A stretch of DNA of 45,800 nt from Lachnospiraceae bacterium. Its GTDB lineage: Bacteria > Bacillota > Clostridia > Lachnospirales > Lachnospiraceae. The position numbers and the translations under genes were made by a program. The notes beneath the pieces are model-generated. The model was given only the letters and a program-made list of their open reading frames with translations, was not told the DNA's origin and made no database searches. Within the stretch, counting starts at the first letter, position 1. Each line of letters starts with the position of its first letter. Positions 14,580 to 24,302 of this stretch are shown here, in pieces. The stretch lies in assembly GCA_009774235.1 (NCBI GenBank), contig VSNJ01000015.1, positions 1 through 45,800 of the forward strand, read 5' to 3'.

Positions 14580-16823
14580 TTAGTTTAATTTCCAGATATC
14601 TTCATTGTACTGTGAAATTGTCCTGTCGGATGAGAAGAAGCCTGCTTTTGCAATATTTACAAGCATCTTTGATGCCCATGCCTCCCTGTTTTCATATTCT
14701 GCGAGCACCTGCTCCTTAACTTTTATATACTCTTTAAGGTCAAGCAGGGCCATAAACCAGTCTTTAGTAACAATCTCCATATACAGCCTTATAAGGCTTT
14801 TCTTATTGCCAACTGCAAAAAGTTCTTTACTTATAATAAAGTCAACAAGTTTTGAAATATCTTTATCATTATCATATATTTTCTCTGATGAATAATCACT
14901 GTTTTCATAGTGTTTAATAACCTGTTCACTTGACTCACCAAAGATATATATATTGTCATCACCTACAAACTCATGTATCTCAACATTAGCACCATCATCT
15001 GTACCAAGAGTAACTGCACCATTTAACATAAACTTCATGTTACTTGTTCCGCTTGCTTCCTTGGATGCAAGTGAAATCTGCTCTGAAATATCAGCTGCAG
15101 GAATAACTTTCTCTGCATATGTCACATTATAATTCTCTAGCATAACTACATTTAAGTATGGGCTTACATCTGGGTCATTCCTGATAATTTCTGAAAGACA
15201 CAGTATAAGGTGTATAATATCTTTCGCAATTGTATATGCTGGTGCTGCTTTTGCACCAAATATCATTGTAACAGGTCTTTCTGGCTTCCTTCCTGCTTTG
15301 ATTTCCATGTATTTATAAATAATATAAAGTGCATTCATCTGCTGGCGTTTATATTCATGAAGACGCTTAACCTGCACATCAAATATAGAATTCCCATCTA
15401 TATCAATTCCCTGTTTTTCCTTAATGTATTCTTTAAACTCTTTCTTTTTAGCGGCCTTTATATCAAGCAGTTTGTCCTGTGTTTCTTTGTCACCTGCAAA
15501 TTGCATGAGTTTTTCAAGTTCATTTGCATTTTTCTTATATCCGTCACCAATTTTTGATGTAATTAACGAAGAAAGTTCATGGTTACAATGGAGCAGCCAT
15601 CTTCTGAATGTTATTCCATTAGTCTTATTGTTAAATTTCTGTGGATAGATATCATAAAATGGTTTAAGTTCACTCTTCTTTAAAATATCTGTATGAAGTG
15701 CTGCAACACCATTTACACTAAATCCATAATGTATGTCAATATGTGCCATATGGACACGGTTCTCATTATCAATAATTGCAACTCTTGGGTTACTGTGTTT
15801 CTCTTTAGCTTTTACATCCAGCATCTTAATTACCGGCATAAGGTGTGGGACAACTTTCTCCAAATACCATATTGGCCATTTTTCAAGAGCTTCTGCAAGA
15901 ATTGTATGGTTTGTATATGCACACATCTTTGATACAATATTTATAGAATCATCCATACTTATTCCTCTTTTAAGAAGAAGCCTTATAAGTTCTGGTATAA
16001 CCATAGTAGGATGTGTATCATTAATCTGTATTACTGCATAATCTGGCAGGTCATAAAGGTTGCTGCCCTTTGCCAGTGCCTCATCAATAATAAGCTGTGC
16101 TGCATTGCTTACCATAAAATACTGCTGGTAAATCCTTAAAAGTTCCCCATTGTAGTCACTGTCATCTGGATAGAGGAACAGAGTAAGGTTTTTACGTATA
16201 TCATTTTTATCAAATGATATACTTCCCTCATTTACCATTCCTTCATCTATGGATTCAATATCAAATAGTTTCAATGTATTGCACTTATTGTCATAACCTG
16301 TAACATCAATTTCGTACATTACAGACTGCACACGCAAATCACCAAAAATTACAGTATACCCTTTGCCTGTCCTGCGAAGCCAGCTCTGTTTTTCAATCCA
16401 AGGATTTTTAACCTCTTTCTGGAGATTATTCTCAAATTCCTGTTTAAAAAGCCCCAGGTGGTAATTAAGGCCTATACCATCACCTGCAAGCCCAAGTGTA
16501 GCAATAGAGTCAAGGAAACATGCTGCAAGACGTCCAAGACCTCCATTACCAAGAGATGGTTCTGGTTCAATCTCTTCTATCTCTGCCATGCTTTTACCAT
16601 TCTTTGCAAGCGCCTCTGCAACCTGGTCATACAAACCCAGGTTTATAAGGTTATTTGAAAGAAGCTTTCCAATAAGAAATTCTGCAGAAATATAATAAAT
16701 CTTCTTTTTCCCTTCTATTCTGCCACGCTTTTGCATAACATCTTTTGTAAATTCCAGAAGCGCATAATAAATTTCTTCATTACTTTTTTTAGACGCAATA
16801 TTTTCAATCTCAATCCCGTACAT
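14580..16823 (-). CDS. glgP: Glycogen/alpha-glucan phosphorylase (GT35)
   Basis: A 747-residue PLP enzyme that releases glucose 1-phosphate from storage or dietary alpha-glucans. Family motifs include YYISAEFLIGKLLSNNL, EPSLGNGGLGRLAACFLDS, INDTHPTMVIPELIRLL, and the PLP-lysine region EASGTSNMKFMLNGA followed by LGTDDGANVEI. It is about 50-95 residues shorter than E. coli or animal enzymes and begins almost at the catalytic core, so it lacks the N-terminal regulatory arm; such short forms are usual in Clostridia. GGAGG precedes the ATG, and the promoter is at 16886-16914. It is transcribed alone. Confidence 0.96.
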   Translation of the reverse strand: MYGIEIENIASKKSNEEIYYALLEFTKDVMQKRGRIEGKKKIYYISAEFLIGKLLSNNLINLGLYDQVAEALAKNGKSMAEIEEIEPEPSLGNGGLGRLAACFLDSIATLGLAGDGIGLNYHLGLFKQEFENNLQKEVKNPWIEKQSWLRRTGKGYTVIFGDLRVQSVMYEIDVTGYDNKCNTLKLFDIESIDEGMVNEGSISFDKNDIRKNLTLFLYPDDSDYNGELLRIYQQYFMVSNAAQLIIDEALAKGSNLYDLPDYAVIQINDTHPTMVIPELIRLLLKRGISMDDSINIVSKMCAYTNHTILAEALEKWPIWYLEKVVPHLMPVIKMLDVKAKEKHSNPRVAIIDNENRVHMAHIDIHYGFSVNGVAALHTDILKKSELKPFYDIYPQKFNNKTNGITFRRWLLHCNHELSSLITSKIGDGYKKNANELEKLMQFAGDKETQDKLLDIKAAKKKEFKEYIKEKQGIDIDGNSIFDVQVKRLHEYKRQQMNALYIIYKYMEIKAGRKPERPVTMIFGAKAAPAYTIAKDIIHLILCLSEIIRNDPDVSPYLNVVMLENYNVTYAEKVIPAADISEQISLASKEASGTSNMKFMLNGAVTLGTDDGANVEIHEFVGDDNIYIFGESSEQVIKHYENSDYSSEKIYDNDKDISKLVDFIISKELFAVGNKKSLIRLYMEIVTKDWFMALLDLKEYIKVKEQVLAEYENREAWASKMLVNIAKAGFFSSDRTISQYNEDIWKLN

Positions 16824-16885
16824 AGTAAACCTCCATCATTTATAAGTAATATCTTGTTTGGGTAATGCATTTACCATCTTTTACT

Positions 16886-16914
16886 ATTGTATGATATTTA
16901 TCTGGCAAAAGCAA
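16886..16914 (-). promoter_or_regulatory. Candidate glgP promoter
   Basis: TTGCTT at 16914-16909, a 17-base spacer, and TACAAT at 16891-16886 on the minus strand, about 65 bases upstream of the glgP start. Confidence 0.5.
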
Positions 16915-16967
16915 TCTATTTTATTATTTTAAAGGTATACAAACTACATATTAAAAAACTATCCCTT

Positions 16968-17417
16968 TTATTTACTGCTTTTTACAAACACAACAGAAGA
17001 ATCCCCTTGTATAGCCTGCTCTACCACCGCTTTGGACAATGCCTGGAAATTTACTGCTGAACTTGTAGCTCCCGTAATAGCATCTATCTCTGGTGCTTCA
17101 CTCTGCCCTGTAAGCTGTGCAGCATAATAACGTGTATACTCATTAGGATAAGTGCCAGAAACTGGTTTCATATTGTTCATATATGCATTATCCCAGCTTT
17201 TAATAAAACCACTGGCATTTTCTGCATCAAATTCTGTAGAAACAATTTTACCGTTTTTCACTGTAATTGTCACATATTCTTTCCATCCATAAGAATATTC
17301 CTGCATCTGTGCTGTATAACAGCCATCTTTCATTGTATTATCTTCCTTTTTAGAAGTACATCCTGTAAATGCCAGGGCAAATATTATTAATATTCCTGTT
17401 ATTGTTAACTTTTTCAT
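16968..17417 (-). CDS. FMN-binding domain lipoprotein, predicted flavinylated
   Basis: A 149-residue exported lipoprotein. The signal peptide MKKLTITGILIIFALAFTGC ends in a lipobox with the lipidated Cys at 20. The mature part is a single FMN-binding domain as in NqrC/RnfG: a strand-rich core (YVTITVKNGKIVSTEFDAEN) and the motif DAITGATSS at 112-120, where Thr118 would carry covalently bound FMN added by ApbE. Such proteins pass electrons at the outer face of the membrane. The ATG at 17417 follows GGGAGGATTTTT; the frame could extend 10 codons upstream but the signal peptide fixes the start. It lies 42 bases after the chemoreceptor gene and probably shares its transcript. Confidence 0.85.
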   Translation of the reverse strand: MKKLTITGILIIFALAFTGCTSKKEDNTMKDGCYTAQMQEYSYGWKEYVTITVKNGKIVSTEFDAENASGFIKSWDNAYMNNMKPVSGTYPNEYTRYYAAQLTGQSEAPEIDAITGATSSAVNFQALSKAVVEQAIQGDSSVVFVKSSK

Positions 17418-17459
17418 AAAAATCCTCCCTTCCATTTCTGGCAGCACAATAAGAATTGT

Positions 17460-19445
17460 TTAATGGAACCTGAACCTGCTAAGCAGTTTCTGGAGTTTAA
17501 GTGATTCTGATTTCAAACCTGCACTTGCACTTTCTGTATTTTGTGCACATTGGAGATTTAATGCAGTAATTGCAGAAAGCTCATCTATTTTCCCAGTAAT
17601 TTCATTTAATGAAGCTTCCTGTACATCTACTGCTTCTGCCAGGCATCCAGCAATCCTTGTAACCTCATCTGAACTTTTACTTATCTCTTCAAGTGCTATT
17701 GCAGTTTCTTCTGTCAGCTCTGCACCTCTTCTTATAAGAACACCCGCTTGCGCTATCATACTAACTGTATTTTTAGCTTCTTCCTCACTTTTTTCTGCAA
17801 GCTTCCTTACTTCTTGTGCTACAACCGCAAATCCTGCACCAGCCTCACCAGCCCTGGCTGCTTCTACAGTTGCATTTAAAGCAAGCACTTTTGTCTGTTG
17901 TGATATCCCCTCAATAACCTTGCTTATCTTATTAATATCCTCTGCATTACATTCTATAGCATCCATTGCTTCCTTTAATTCTTTCATTTTTCTGCCACCT
18001 TCTGATATCTGTGCTGCAATATCATAGGCGCTTTTATGTGTCTGCTTTGTATTATCTGTTACTTGTTCCAGGTTTTTCTTTATAATATCTACTTCCGAAT
18101 CAAGCCCAAGCATTGTATCTGTCTGGGCTTCTGCTGCCTGGTGCATCTCCCTTGACTGGTCTTCCATATTTTGTGCAGTGCCTGCCAGCTGGTATGCTGT
18201 TTCACTAGTCTGTTTCATCACATTATTTAAAGACTCTGTTATATCCGTAAGTGATTCCCCTATAACCACAAAATCCCCATGGTAATCACCATCTGCGGAC
18301 ACAGCCAGGTTTCCATCTGAAATATTTTCAAGCACATTACGTATTTCTGTAATATATCCATTAATATTTTCTACTGTAGTTTTAAGTGAAAGCGACAGGA
18401 TTTCTATCTCATCACCAGAACTCTTAACTTCAATTGGTGACTTAAGATCCCCGTTTGAGAACTTATTCATTCTTGTAATTGCTTTCTTAAGCTGGTTTGA
18501 AATTACAGTTGTCACAATCCATATTCCCGACAATGCTACAATTAACGTAACAAATGTACCAATAATTGTATTATACAATGCAATATTAGTCTGCTCCATA
18601 TAATCATTCTTTGGCACTTCTACAGCAAAAGACCATCCTGTACCTCTCACTGGGCAATAGCTTACATAAGAATTTTCACCATTAACTACACCTTCTGCAG
18701 AACCAGTTTCCCTTGCTGCCATACTATCAAAAATACTATGTGCTTCTTTACTACTATCAAGGTCATATATATTGGCCTCTTTCCTGACAAGTTCCTCCTG
18801 CAGGTGTCCCACTATCTTTCCTTCACTATTTATAATAAGTGCCCTTCCATTATGGCCTATATGTATAGCAGCAAGAACCTCCCTTAACAAGTCATATTTA
18901 TAAATACCTGTAATATATAACTTAGTCTTGCCATTATACTTTACTGGCATAGCCATCGGGATACCAATATAAGAATCTGTAATAACAGGGTCTGCAATAG
19001 TCATATTATCTGATTCTTTTAAAACCTTAAACCAGCTGGTTTCTGAGAGATTTTCATAAATATCACCTTTTGCTCCCATGCATCTGCCATCCATTCCATA
19101 AATAGCAATACCATAAAGCTCATATGTATTTATTGCATCTGCCAGTACATCCTGCACATCCCCATAGCCAGAGCCGCCCCGCACAAGCCGGTTATCCTTT
19201 GCAATACCCATAATGCGGTCCGCCATAAGGTGTATATTGCTTTCTACAGCTTTAGATGATTGTTTTGCCATAGGCTGCAATACATCTATTAATATAGATT
19301 TGGTAAGACTGTTCATAGAATACCTGAGTATTAAAGAACATACTATCATAACTGCTATGACAATTATATTTGTCATAAGCATAATTTTAAAACGTATACT
19401 TCTCTTTGTCTTAAACTTTGTCTTTTTTGTTTCCATGCTTATCAT
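17460..19445 (-). CDS. Methyl-accepting chemotaxis protein with extracellular Cache-type sensor
   Basis: A 661-residue receptor. Transmembrane segments at about 20-42 and 285-310 bracket an extracellular double-Cache domain with motifs of the family (IAIYGMDGRCMGAKGDIYENL, WFKVLKESDNMTIADPVITDS, GRALIINSEGKIVGH). A HAMP linker follows, then a signalling coiled coil with the hairpin tip region (VIEGISQQTKVLALNATVEA, RAGEAGAGFAVVAQEVRKLA). It should relay a small-molecule signal to CheA/CheW. No chemotaxis or flagellar genes are in the window. The ATG at 19445 has AAGGGTGATG upstream; an ATG three codons later is possible. A TATAAT with extended TGG lies at 19496-19504. Confidence 0.95.
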   Translation of the reverse strand: MISMETKKTKFKTKRSIRFKIMLMTNIIVIAVMIVCSLILRYSMNSLTKSILIDVLQPMAKQSSKAVESNIHLMADRIMGIAKDNRLVRGGSGYGDVQDVLADAINTYELYGIAIYGMDGRCMGAKGDIYENLSETSWFKVLKESDNMTIADPVITDSYIGIPMAMPVKYNGKTKLYITGIYKYDLLREVLAAIHIGHNGRALIINSEGKIVGHLQEELVRKEANIYDLDSSKEAHSIFDSMAARETGSAEGVVNGENSYVSYCPVRGTGWSFAVEVPKNDYMEQTNIALYNTIIGTFVTLIVALSGIWIVTTVISNQLKKAITRMNKFSNGDLKSPIEVKSSGDEIEILSLSLKTTVENINGYITEIRNVLENISDGNLAVSADGDYHGDFVVIGESLTDITESLNNVMKQTSETAYQLAGTAQNMEDQSREMHQAAEAQTDTMLGLDSEVDIIKKNLEQVTDNTKQTHKSAYDIAAQISEGGRKMKELKEAMDAIECNAEDINKISKVIEGISQQTKVLALNATVEAARAGEAGAGFAVVAQEVRKLAEKSEEEAKNTVSMIAQAGVLIRRGAELTEETAIALEEISKSSDEVTRIAGCLAEAVDVQEASLNEITGKIDELSAITALNLQCAQNTESASAGLKSESLKLQKLLSRFRFH

Positions 19446-19495
19446 TTTACATCACCCTTATAAATACTTTTTGGCATAAAAAATACCACTTGGAT

Positions 19496-19504
19496 ATTAT
19501 ACCA
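19496..19504 (-). promoter_or_regulatory. Extended -10 element before the chemoreceptor gene
   Basis: TGGTATAAT on the minus strand, about 50 bases upstream of the start. No good -35 is present; an extended -10 can compensate. It does not look like a flagellar sigma-D promoter. Confidence 0.4.
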
Positions 19505-19532
19505 CAATTTCCTATAATAGTTACCACAAAAT

Positions 19533-19562
19533 TTAAAAAAGTGCAAACATATATGCTTGCAC
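19533..19562 (-). terminator. Terminator after the isomerase gene
   Basis: On the minus strand GTGCAAG (19562-19556) pairs with TTTGCAC (19547-19541) around a CATATATG centre, with one mismatch, followed by TTTTTTAAATTTT. It closes the ABC-ABC-isomerase operon. Confidence 0.75.
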
Positions 19563-19620
19563 TAATAAGTTATATATTTATACTGCTAAAATCACCAGGT
19601 CAATATAATTTATGCACATT

Positions 19621-20475
19621 TTAATCTCCAGACACATCCTTACAGCAGTTCCTTAAATACAATAATGACATTTTCTGCCCGTCATTCTCCCTGTCACCAC
19701 AATAAACCGGGTCATGATATCCTTCAATGGTAATATCACCTTTATAACCATTTTGGTTTAATATTTGTATAATCTCCTGCCATTTAGTATCCCCCATTCC
19801 TGGAAAACGGTGTTTACAATAGCTTCCGCCAAACCATATTCCATACTTTTTAATATGCTCATAATCTATATGTGCATCTTTGCCATGTACATGAAAAACC
19901 TTTGGCATCCACTGTTCCAGCTGTCTTACAGGGTCTATAAGCTGTTCAGCCTGGTGTGATGGTTCCCATTCAAGCCCAAGACTGTCACTCACAACTTCAT
20001 TAAACATTATTTCCCATGCCCTTGGACAAAAACCAATATTACATGTAGCACTATACCAGTGCCCATACATATGTGCATTTTCTATTCCAATCCTTACACC
20101 ATTATATTCCGCAAGTTTTGCAAGCCTTGTAAATACCTTTTTAAATACTGGGACTGCTTCTTCTACACTTTTTCCTGGAAGCGCTCCTGCAAATGTCCCT
20201 ACAAAATCCACATCTAATAAATGTGCATTTTCTATACAGTATTCAAGTTCTTTTTCTGCCTGTGTACTTTGAAGCGGGTTACAATATAATCCTATACCAG
20301 ATACAGTAACACCAGAATACCCTGTTACATCTTTTATCTGTGCTGAAAGTTCCTTAAAATTAATGCCACCAAGAGTTTCATTAAAGTAAAGTTCCACAGT
20401 ATCAAATCCTATAGCAATAGCATTTTCCAAATCTGCAAGCAGGTGCTGCCCTCTTATACAAGTTCCTATCTTCAT
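19621..20475 (-). CDS. Sugar phosphate isomerase/epimerase-like TIM-barrel protein
   Basis: A 284-residue AP-endonuclease-2-like TIM barrel (xylose isomerase-like superfamily). Metal-site positions are visible: the Glu in RIGIENAHMYG, the acidic and His cluster in LGLEWEPSHQ, the histidines of VFHVHGKDAH, and the Glu in ITIEGYHDP. The usual reactions are isomerisation or epimerisation of sugars or inositols. Its start overlaps the stop of the upstream ABC gene by 4 bases (ATGA), so it is translationally coupled to the exporter. That link is unusual for a sugar enzyme and suggests that it acts on the exported or imported compound, or on its precursor. The substrate cannot be told. Confidence 0.8.
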   Translation of the reverse strand: MKIGTCIRGQHLLADLENAIAIGFDTVELYFNETLGGINFKELSAQIKDVTGYSGVTVSGIGLYCNPLQSTQAEKELEYCIENAHLLDVDFVGTFAGALPGKSVEEAVPVFKKVFTRLAKLAEYNGVRIGIENAHMYGHWYSATCNIGFCPRAWEIMFNEVVSDSLGLEWEPSHQAEQLIDPVRQLEQWMPKVFHVHGKDAHIDYEHIKKYGIWFGGSYCKHRFPGMGDTKWQEIIQILNQNGYKGDITIEGYHDPVYCGDRENDGQKMSLLYLRNCCKDVSGD

Positions 20476-22319
20476 ACACTTTCACCTTCCACTTTATAAT
20501 ATTTTGCCTGCGTATTCCACAATTTATAATATAAGCTATCTTTTTCTTTTATAAGTTTACTATGGTTTCCTCTCTGCACTGCTTTTCCTTTATCAATAAC
20601 AAGTATATCATTACAGAACTGGCAGCTTGAAAGCCTGTGTGAAATATATACAGCAGTCTTTGTACCAACAAGTTCATCAAACCTTGAATATATCTCATAC
20701 TCCGCCAGAGGGTCTAATGCAGCAGTTGGTTCATCCAGTATAACAAATGGTGTATCATGGTAAAGTGCCCTTGCTATTGCAACCTTCTGTGCTTCACCTC
20801 CAGATATATCCACACCTCTGCTGTCAAAATCTTTATAAACAGGTGTATCAAGCCCATAAGGCAGTTTGCTTAAAAGCCCACTAAGCCCTGCACGCTTTAA
20901 TGCATCTTCTGCTTTTACTTTATCATATTCTATTGAAGCTGCTACATTCTGCCCTAAAGGAAATGCAGGAATTTTAAAGTCCTGGAACACTACACTAAAT
21001 AATGAGAGATACTCTTTATAATTATATTTCCTTATATCAATCCCATTTAAAAATATTTCACCTTCCGTTGGGTCATAAAGCCTGCATAGCAGTTTAATAA
21101 ATGTTGTTTTACCTGAACCATTTTTTCCTACTACCGCAAGCCTTTCACCAATATTAAACTTAATTGAAAAGTTTTTAAGTACATATTTTGATGAACCTGG
21201 ATAACGGAAAGAAACATTTTGGAATTCTATTGTAAATTTATCATCATCTCTCTTCTCTATAGGAAGAGTTCCCTGGTATTTCCTATTAGGTATATCCAGG
21301 AAATCAAAATAAATTTTTACATACTTTGTATTGCTGGCAAGATCCGTAACCACATTCACAAAATGCCTGAAATCCATTAAAAACCTGCTTATGCATCCTG
21401 CATACAGACAAACGCTTCCTATAGATATAGTATCCTTTAATACCATTATTCCAAGCAGCAGGTAGACCAGCCCAGAAATAATTGTTTCTATAACTCCCGT
21501 CCACTCATTCCTGTTTTCATCCAGACGGCCTATAGAATTTATCTTGTTATTTAATTTCTTAAATAATTCCTCTATATAATTTGATAATAAATTCTGCTGG
21601 TGGAACATGCGTATTATCTTTCCACACTTTTCTGTACTAATATACTCTTCTGTATAAAAATGCATCTGCCTGAATAATGGAAGCATTTCTTCATTGTGCT
21701 TATAAATCTTTTTCTGGATGGATTTATTCTTCTGTATAGCAATAAACATAAGGATAGCAAATAATATAACAAATACACTTACAAATGCCACTGCCTTAGC
21801 TGGTTCTCCTTTAAACGCCACACCAGAACGGCTAAACAAATAAACTGTATAGAAAAATATTATTAAAATACTAAAACTACAACGCAGCAATGCCATTATA
21901 TTCCAGAACAGCTTGTTAATACCTCCTCCATCTGCATTATCCCTTGCCATTGAATCAATATCCCTGCGGCGGTTCTGTACTGCTTCTGACTCCATATATT
22001 CATAATCCATATCCATAATCTTCTTATTTAGCTGTACATTGGCAAGTTCCCATATATTTGAGCCACAATAAAAATAATAATGTTGTAATATATGTATAAG
22101 TACAAATAATACAACATCCCCTCCTACAAGCATTACAGCGTCCCTGGTTAATACTGCTTTTGCAGCTCCGCCTGCTACATCATCCACTAATATTGCAAGA
22201 AAAATACATGGCCAGTATTCAACAAGTATCTGTAAAGTAATTAAAAGAAATGTAAGGAAAGAATTCCATGGAATAAGGCTGTTACATAGTTTTATACCAC
22301 GTATATTAATTTTTAACAT
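20472..22319 (-). CDS. ABC exporter half-transporter (TMD-NBD fusion), second of a pair
   Basis: A 615-residue protein: an N-terminal membrane domain with about six segments, then an ATPase domain. Walker A GKNGSGKTT, Q-loop FQDFKIPAF, signature DISGGEAQK, Walker B FVILDEPTAALD and the switch His in YISHRLSS are all intact. It should pair with the protein encoded just upstream to form a heterodimeric exporter of the multidrug or peptide type. It begins 30 bases after the first half-transporter's stop and overlaps the isomerase start by 4 bases. Both subunits keep the catalytic Glu, so both ATP sites may be active. The substrate is unknown; the adjacent LytTR system suggests a peptide or an antimicrobial. 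Confidence 0.92.
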   Translation of the reverse strand: MLKINIRGIKLCNSLIPWNSFLTFLLITLQILVEYWPCIFLAILVDDVAGGAAKAVLTRDAVMLVGGDVVLFVLIHILQHYYFYCGSNIWELANVQLNKKIMDMDYEYMESEAVQNRRRDIDSMARDNADGGGINKLFWNIMALLRCSFSILIIFFYTVYLFSRSGVAFKGEPAKAVAFVSVFVILFAILMFIAIQKNKSIQKKIYKHNEEMLPLFRQMHFYTEEYISTEKCGKIIRMFHQQNLLSNYIEELFKKLNNKINSIGRLDENRNEWTGVIETIISGLVYLLLGIMVLKDTISIGSVCLYAGCISRFLMDFRHFVNVVTDLASNTKYVKIYFDFLDIPNRKYQGTLPIEKRDDDKFTIEFQNVSFRYPGSSKYVLKNFSIKFNIGERLAVVGKNGSGKTTFIKLLCRLYDPTEGEIFLNGIDIRKYNYKEYLSLFSVVFQDFKIPAFPLGQNVAASIEYDKVKAEDALKRAGLSGLLSKLPYGLDTPVYKDFDSRGVDISGGEAQKVAIARALYHDTPFVILDEPTAALDPLAEYEIYSRFDELVGTKTAVYISHRLSSCQFCNDILVIDKGKAVQRGNHSKLIKEKDSLYYKLWNTQAKYYKVEGESV

Positions 22320-22349
22320 TTCTATAGCTGTTAATTTCTTCTCTGTTAT

Positions 22350-24158
22350 TTACGCTTCACACTCCTTGTAATATTTGCTTTGCATCTCAAACATCCCTGC
22401 ATATAATCCTCCAGCTGCCAGAAGTTCTTCATGTGCCCCTTCTTCTGCAATATTACCACCATCTATTAATAATATCCTGTCACAGAATCTTGTACTTGAA
22501 AGACGGTGTGAAACAAAAAACGATGTTTTATCCTTTGTAAACCTGGCATATTTCTCATAAATATCATTTTCTGCCAGTGCATCTAATGCAGCAGTTGGCT
22601 CATCCAGTACAAGTACCCCTGCATCCCTGTATAATGCCCTTGCAAGTATAAGTTTTTGTTTCTGCCCTCCCGAGAAATCCACAGCATTTTTATTAAGGGT
22701 TTTTTCCATCATTGTATCAAGCCTTAAAGGAAGGCTTCCAACCTCATCTTTTATGCCTGCCTGTTTTAAACAATCCCATATTTTTAAATTGTCTGCATCT
22801 TCTATAAGCATTGATATATTTTCTTTTATGCTAAGCGGAAGAAATTGTATATCCTGGAATGCACATGAAAACCATGAATACCTCTCTTCTGGTTCCATCT
22901 GTGCCATATCTTTTCCATCTAATAAAATTCTGCCACTGGCAGGTAACAGAAGCCCACAGGTTAATTTCATCAATGTTGTCTTGCCTGCCCCATTTACACC
23001 TACAATAGCAATTTTCTCACCTTTTTCTACAACAAGGTTTATATCTTTTAACACTTCCCTGTCTGAACCTGGATAAGTAAATGAAACATGCTGGAATTCT
23101 ATAACAGGTGTTTTTCTATTTACAGGTATATCTGTTTTTCCTGTATTTTCCCCATAGTCTGTATATTCCCGGAATCTTTTAAATTCAACAGAAAGCTGGA
23201 ACAGCCTTCTTATATTATTTAAGAAATCCTCCTCCATAAGAAAATATAATGCTGGTCCCATGCCTGCATAAAATACTACATCTGCAACATTTATATTGCC
23301 ATTCCACAAGCCTGCCAGTATAGCAGCAAACAAGCCAGCATGGTATACTCCAAAAACTAAAGTTGAAATAACAGACAAAGCACACCTTGGCTTTAATTCT
23401 TTAGCCTTGTATTCCAGTCTCTTTTTACAAAGTTTTTCAAGAAGCCCTGACAGCCATACATCCATCTGGTACATCCTGACATCTTTTGCCATACTGAAAT
23501 CTTCTGTTTTCCTTATAACATAATCTAACTTCTGCCAGACACCAGATGCTTTTACAGCATTGTCCCTTTCATTTTTCATTACCGTTTTCTGTGTCAGAAC
23601 CATTATAAAAGGTGCAATTAAAAATATTGCAAGCATCCAGTATGACAGTTTACACAAGTGGTATGCATACAAAACTACATTGCCTGTTACAGCTGCAAGT
23701 GTAACAAGTGTTTCCATAAAATCAGCAAGTTTTGCACGCTCCCACTCATCGCCAACACTACCTCCAAAAAGACTTTCTTTTACTTTATCCCTTACAGTTA
23801 AAAATTCCTGGTCTTCAAGATATTTATAATCAACATACAACAATTTCTGGCTATACTCATTCTGCATCCTTTGGTTTATAAACCTGTTGGAATACTTTAT
23901 ACGTGAAAGCATCTTTACTTTTATAAAAATACACAATATTAAAAAAAATGACAGCCCCATAATTGAAATACCAAAATGTGTAATTGTCCTTTTTTCCTCA
24001 AGTTCCATAATTACCATTTTAGGCAGATAAACCTGGAGATAATTTGACAATATATACGCTGGAAAAAATAAAATTCCCATAAGATAAATGGATTTCTTTT
24101 CTTTCCATATATATCTTATATATAAACATAATCCTTTCCAGACTTTTCCTTTTCCCAT
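22350..24158 (-). CDS. ABC exporter half-transporter (TMD-NBD fusion), first of a pair
   Basis: A 602-residue protein with an N-terminal membrane domain (first segment about YLMGILFFPAYILSNYL) and a C-terminal ATPase domain: Walker A GVNGAGKTT, Q-loop FQDIQFLPL, signature DFSGGQKQK, Walker B VLVLDEPTAALD, and switch His in FVSHRLSS. The ATG at 24158 follows AAAGGAGCAGGATAATT. An earlier in-frame ATG (24212) would place 18 extra residues over that ribosome site and is rejected. It follows a hairpin terminator that separates it from the histidine kinase gene, so transcription may read through or start in the spacer. It is probably controlled by the upstream LytTR system. Confidence 0.92.
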   Translation of the reverse strand: MGKGKVWKGLCLYIRYIWKEKKSIYLMGILFFPAYILSNYLQVYLPKMVIMELEEKRTITHFGISIMGLSFFLILCIFIKVKMLSRIKYSNRFINQRMQNEYSQKLLYVDYKYLEDQEFLTVRDKVKESLFGGSVGDEWERAKLADFMETLVTLAAVTGNVVLYAYHLCKLSYWMLAIFLIAPFIMVLTQKTVMKNERDNAVKASGVWQKLDYVIRKTEDFSMAKDVRMYQMDVWLSGLLEKLCKKRLEYKAKELKPRCALSVISTLVFGVYHAGLFAAILAGLWNGNINVADVVFYAGMGPALYFLMEEDFLNNIRRLFQLSVEFKRFREYTDYGENTGKTDIPVNRKTPVIEFQHVSFTYPGSDREVLKDINLVVEKGEKIAIVGVNGAGKTTLMKLTCGLLLPASGRILLDGKDMAQMEPEERYSWFSCAFQDIQFLPLSIKENISMLIEDADNLKIWDCLKQAGIKDEVGSLPLRLDTMMEKTLNKNAVDFSGGQKQKLILARALYRDAGVLVLDEPTAALDALAENDIYEKYARFTKDKTSFFVSHRLSSTRFCDRILLIDGGNIAEEGAHEELLAAGGLYAGMFEMQSKYYKECEA

Positions 24159-24216
24159 AATTATCCTGCTCCTTTCCTTTAATAAAACTTTTAATATTTC
24201 CCGCCAGCACAAGAAT

Positions 24217-24250
24217 ACAAAAACAATGGCAGGACTTATATCCTGCCATT
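24217..24250 (-). terminator. Terminator or attenuator between kinase and ABC genes
   Basis: On the minus strand AATGGCAGGA (24250-24241) pairs perfectly with TCCTGCCATT (24234-24225) around 6 bases and is followed by GTTTTTG. It lies in the 144-base gap between the kinase stop and the exporter start. Confidence 0.8.
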
Positions 24251-24302
24251 ATATTATCATAAAATATATTATATATGTTTTGTTCTTCACAAACGGTTTT
24301 TC

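Noticed and set aside
24019..24249. Small frame starting MAGYKSCHCFCILV, a possible signalling peptide before the exporter
   Set aside because: No ribosome site; its first codons are one arm of the perfect terminator stem, and the rest runs out of frame through the exporter gene.
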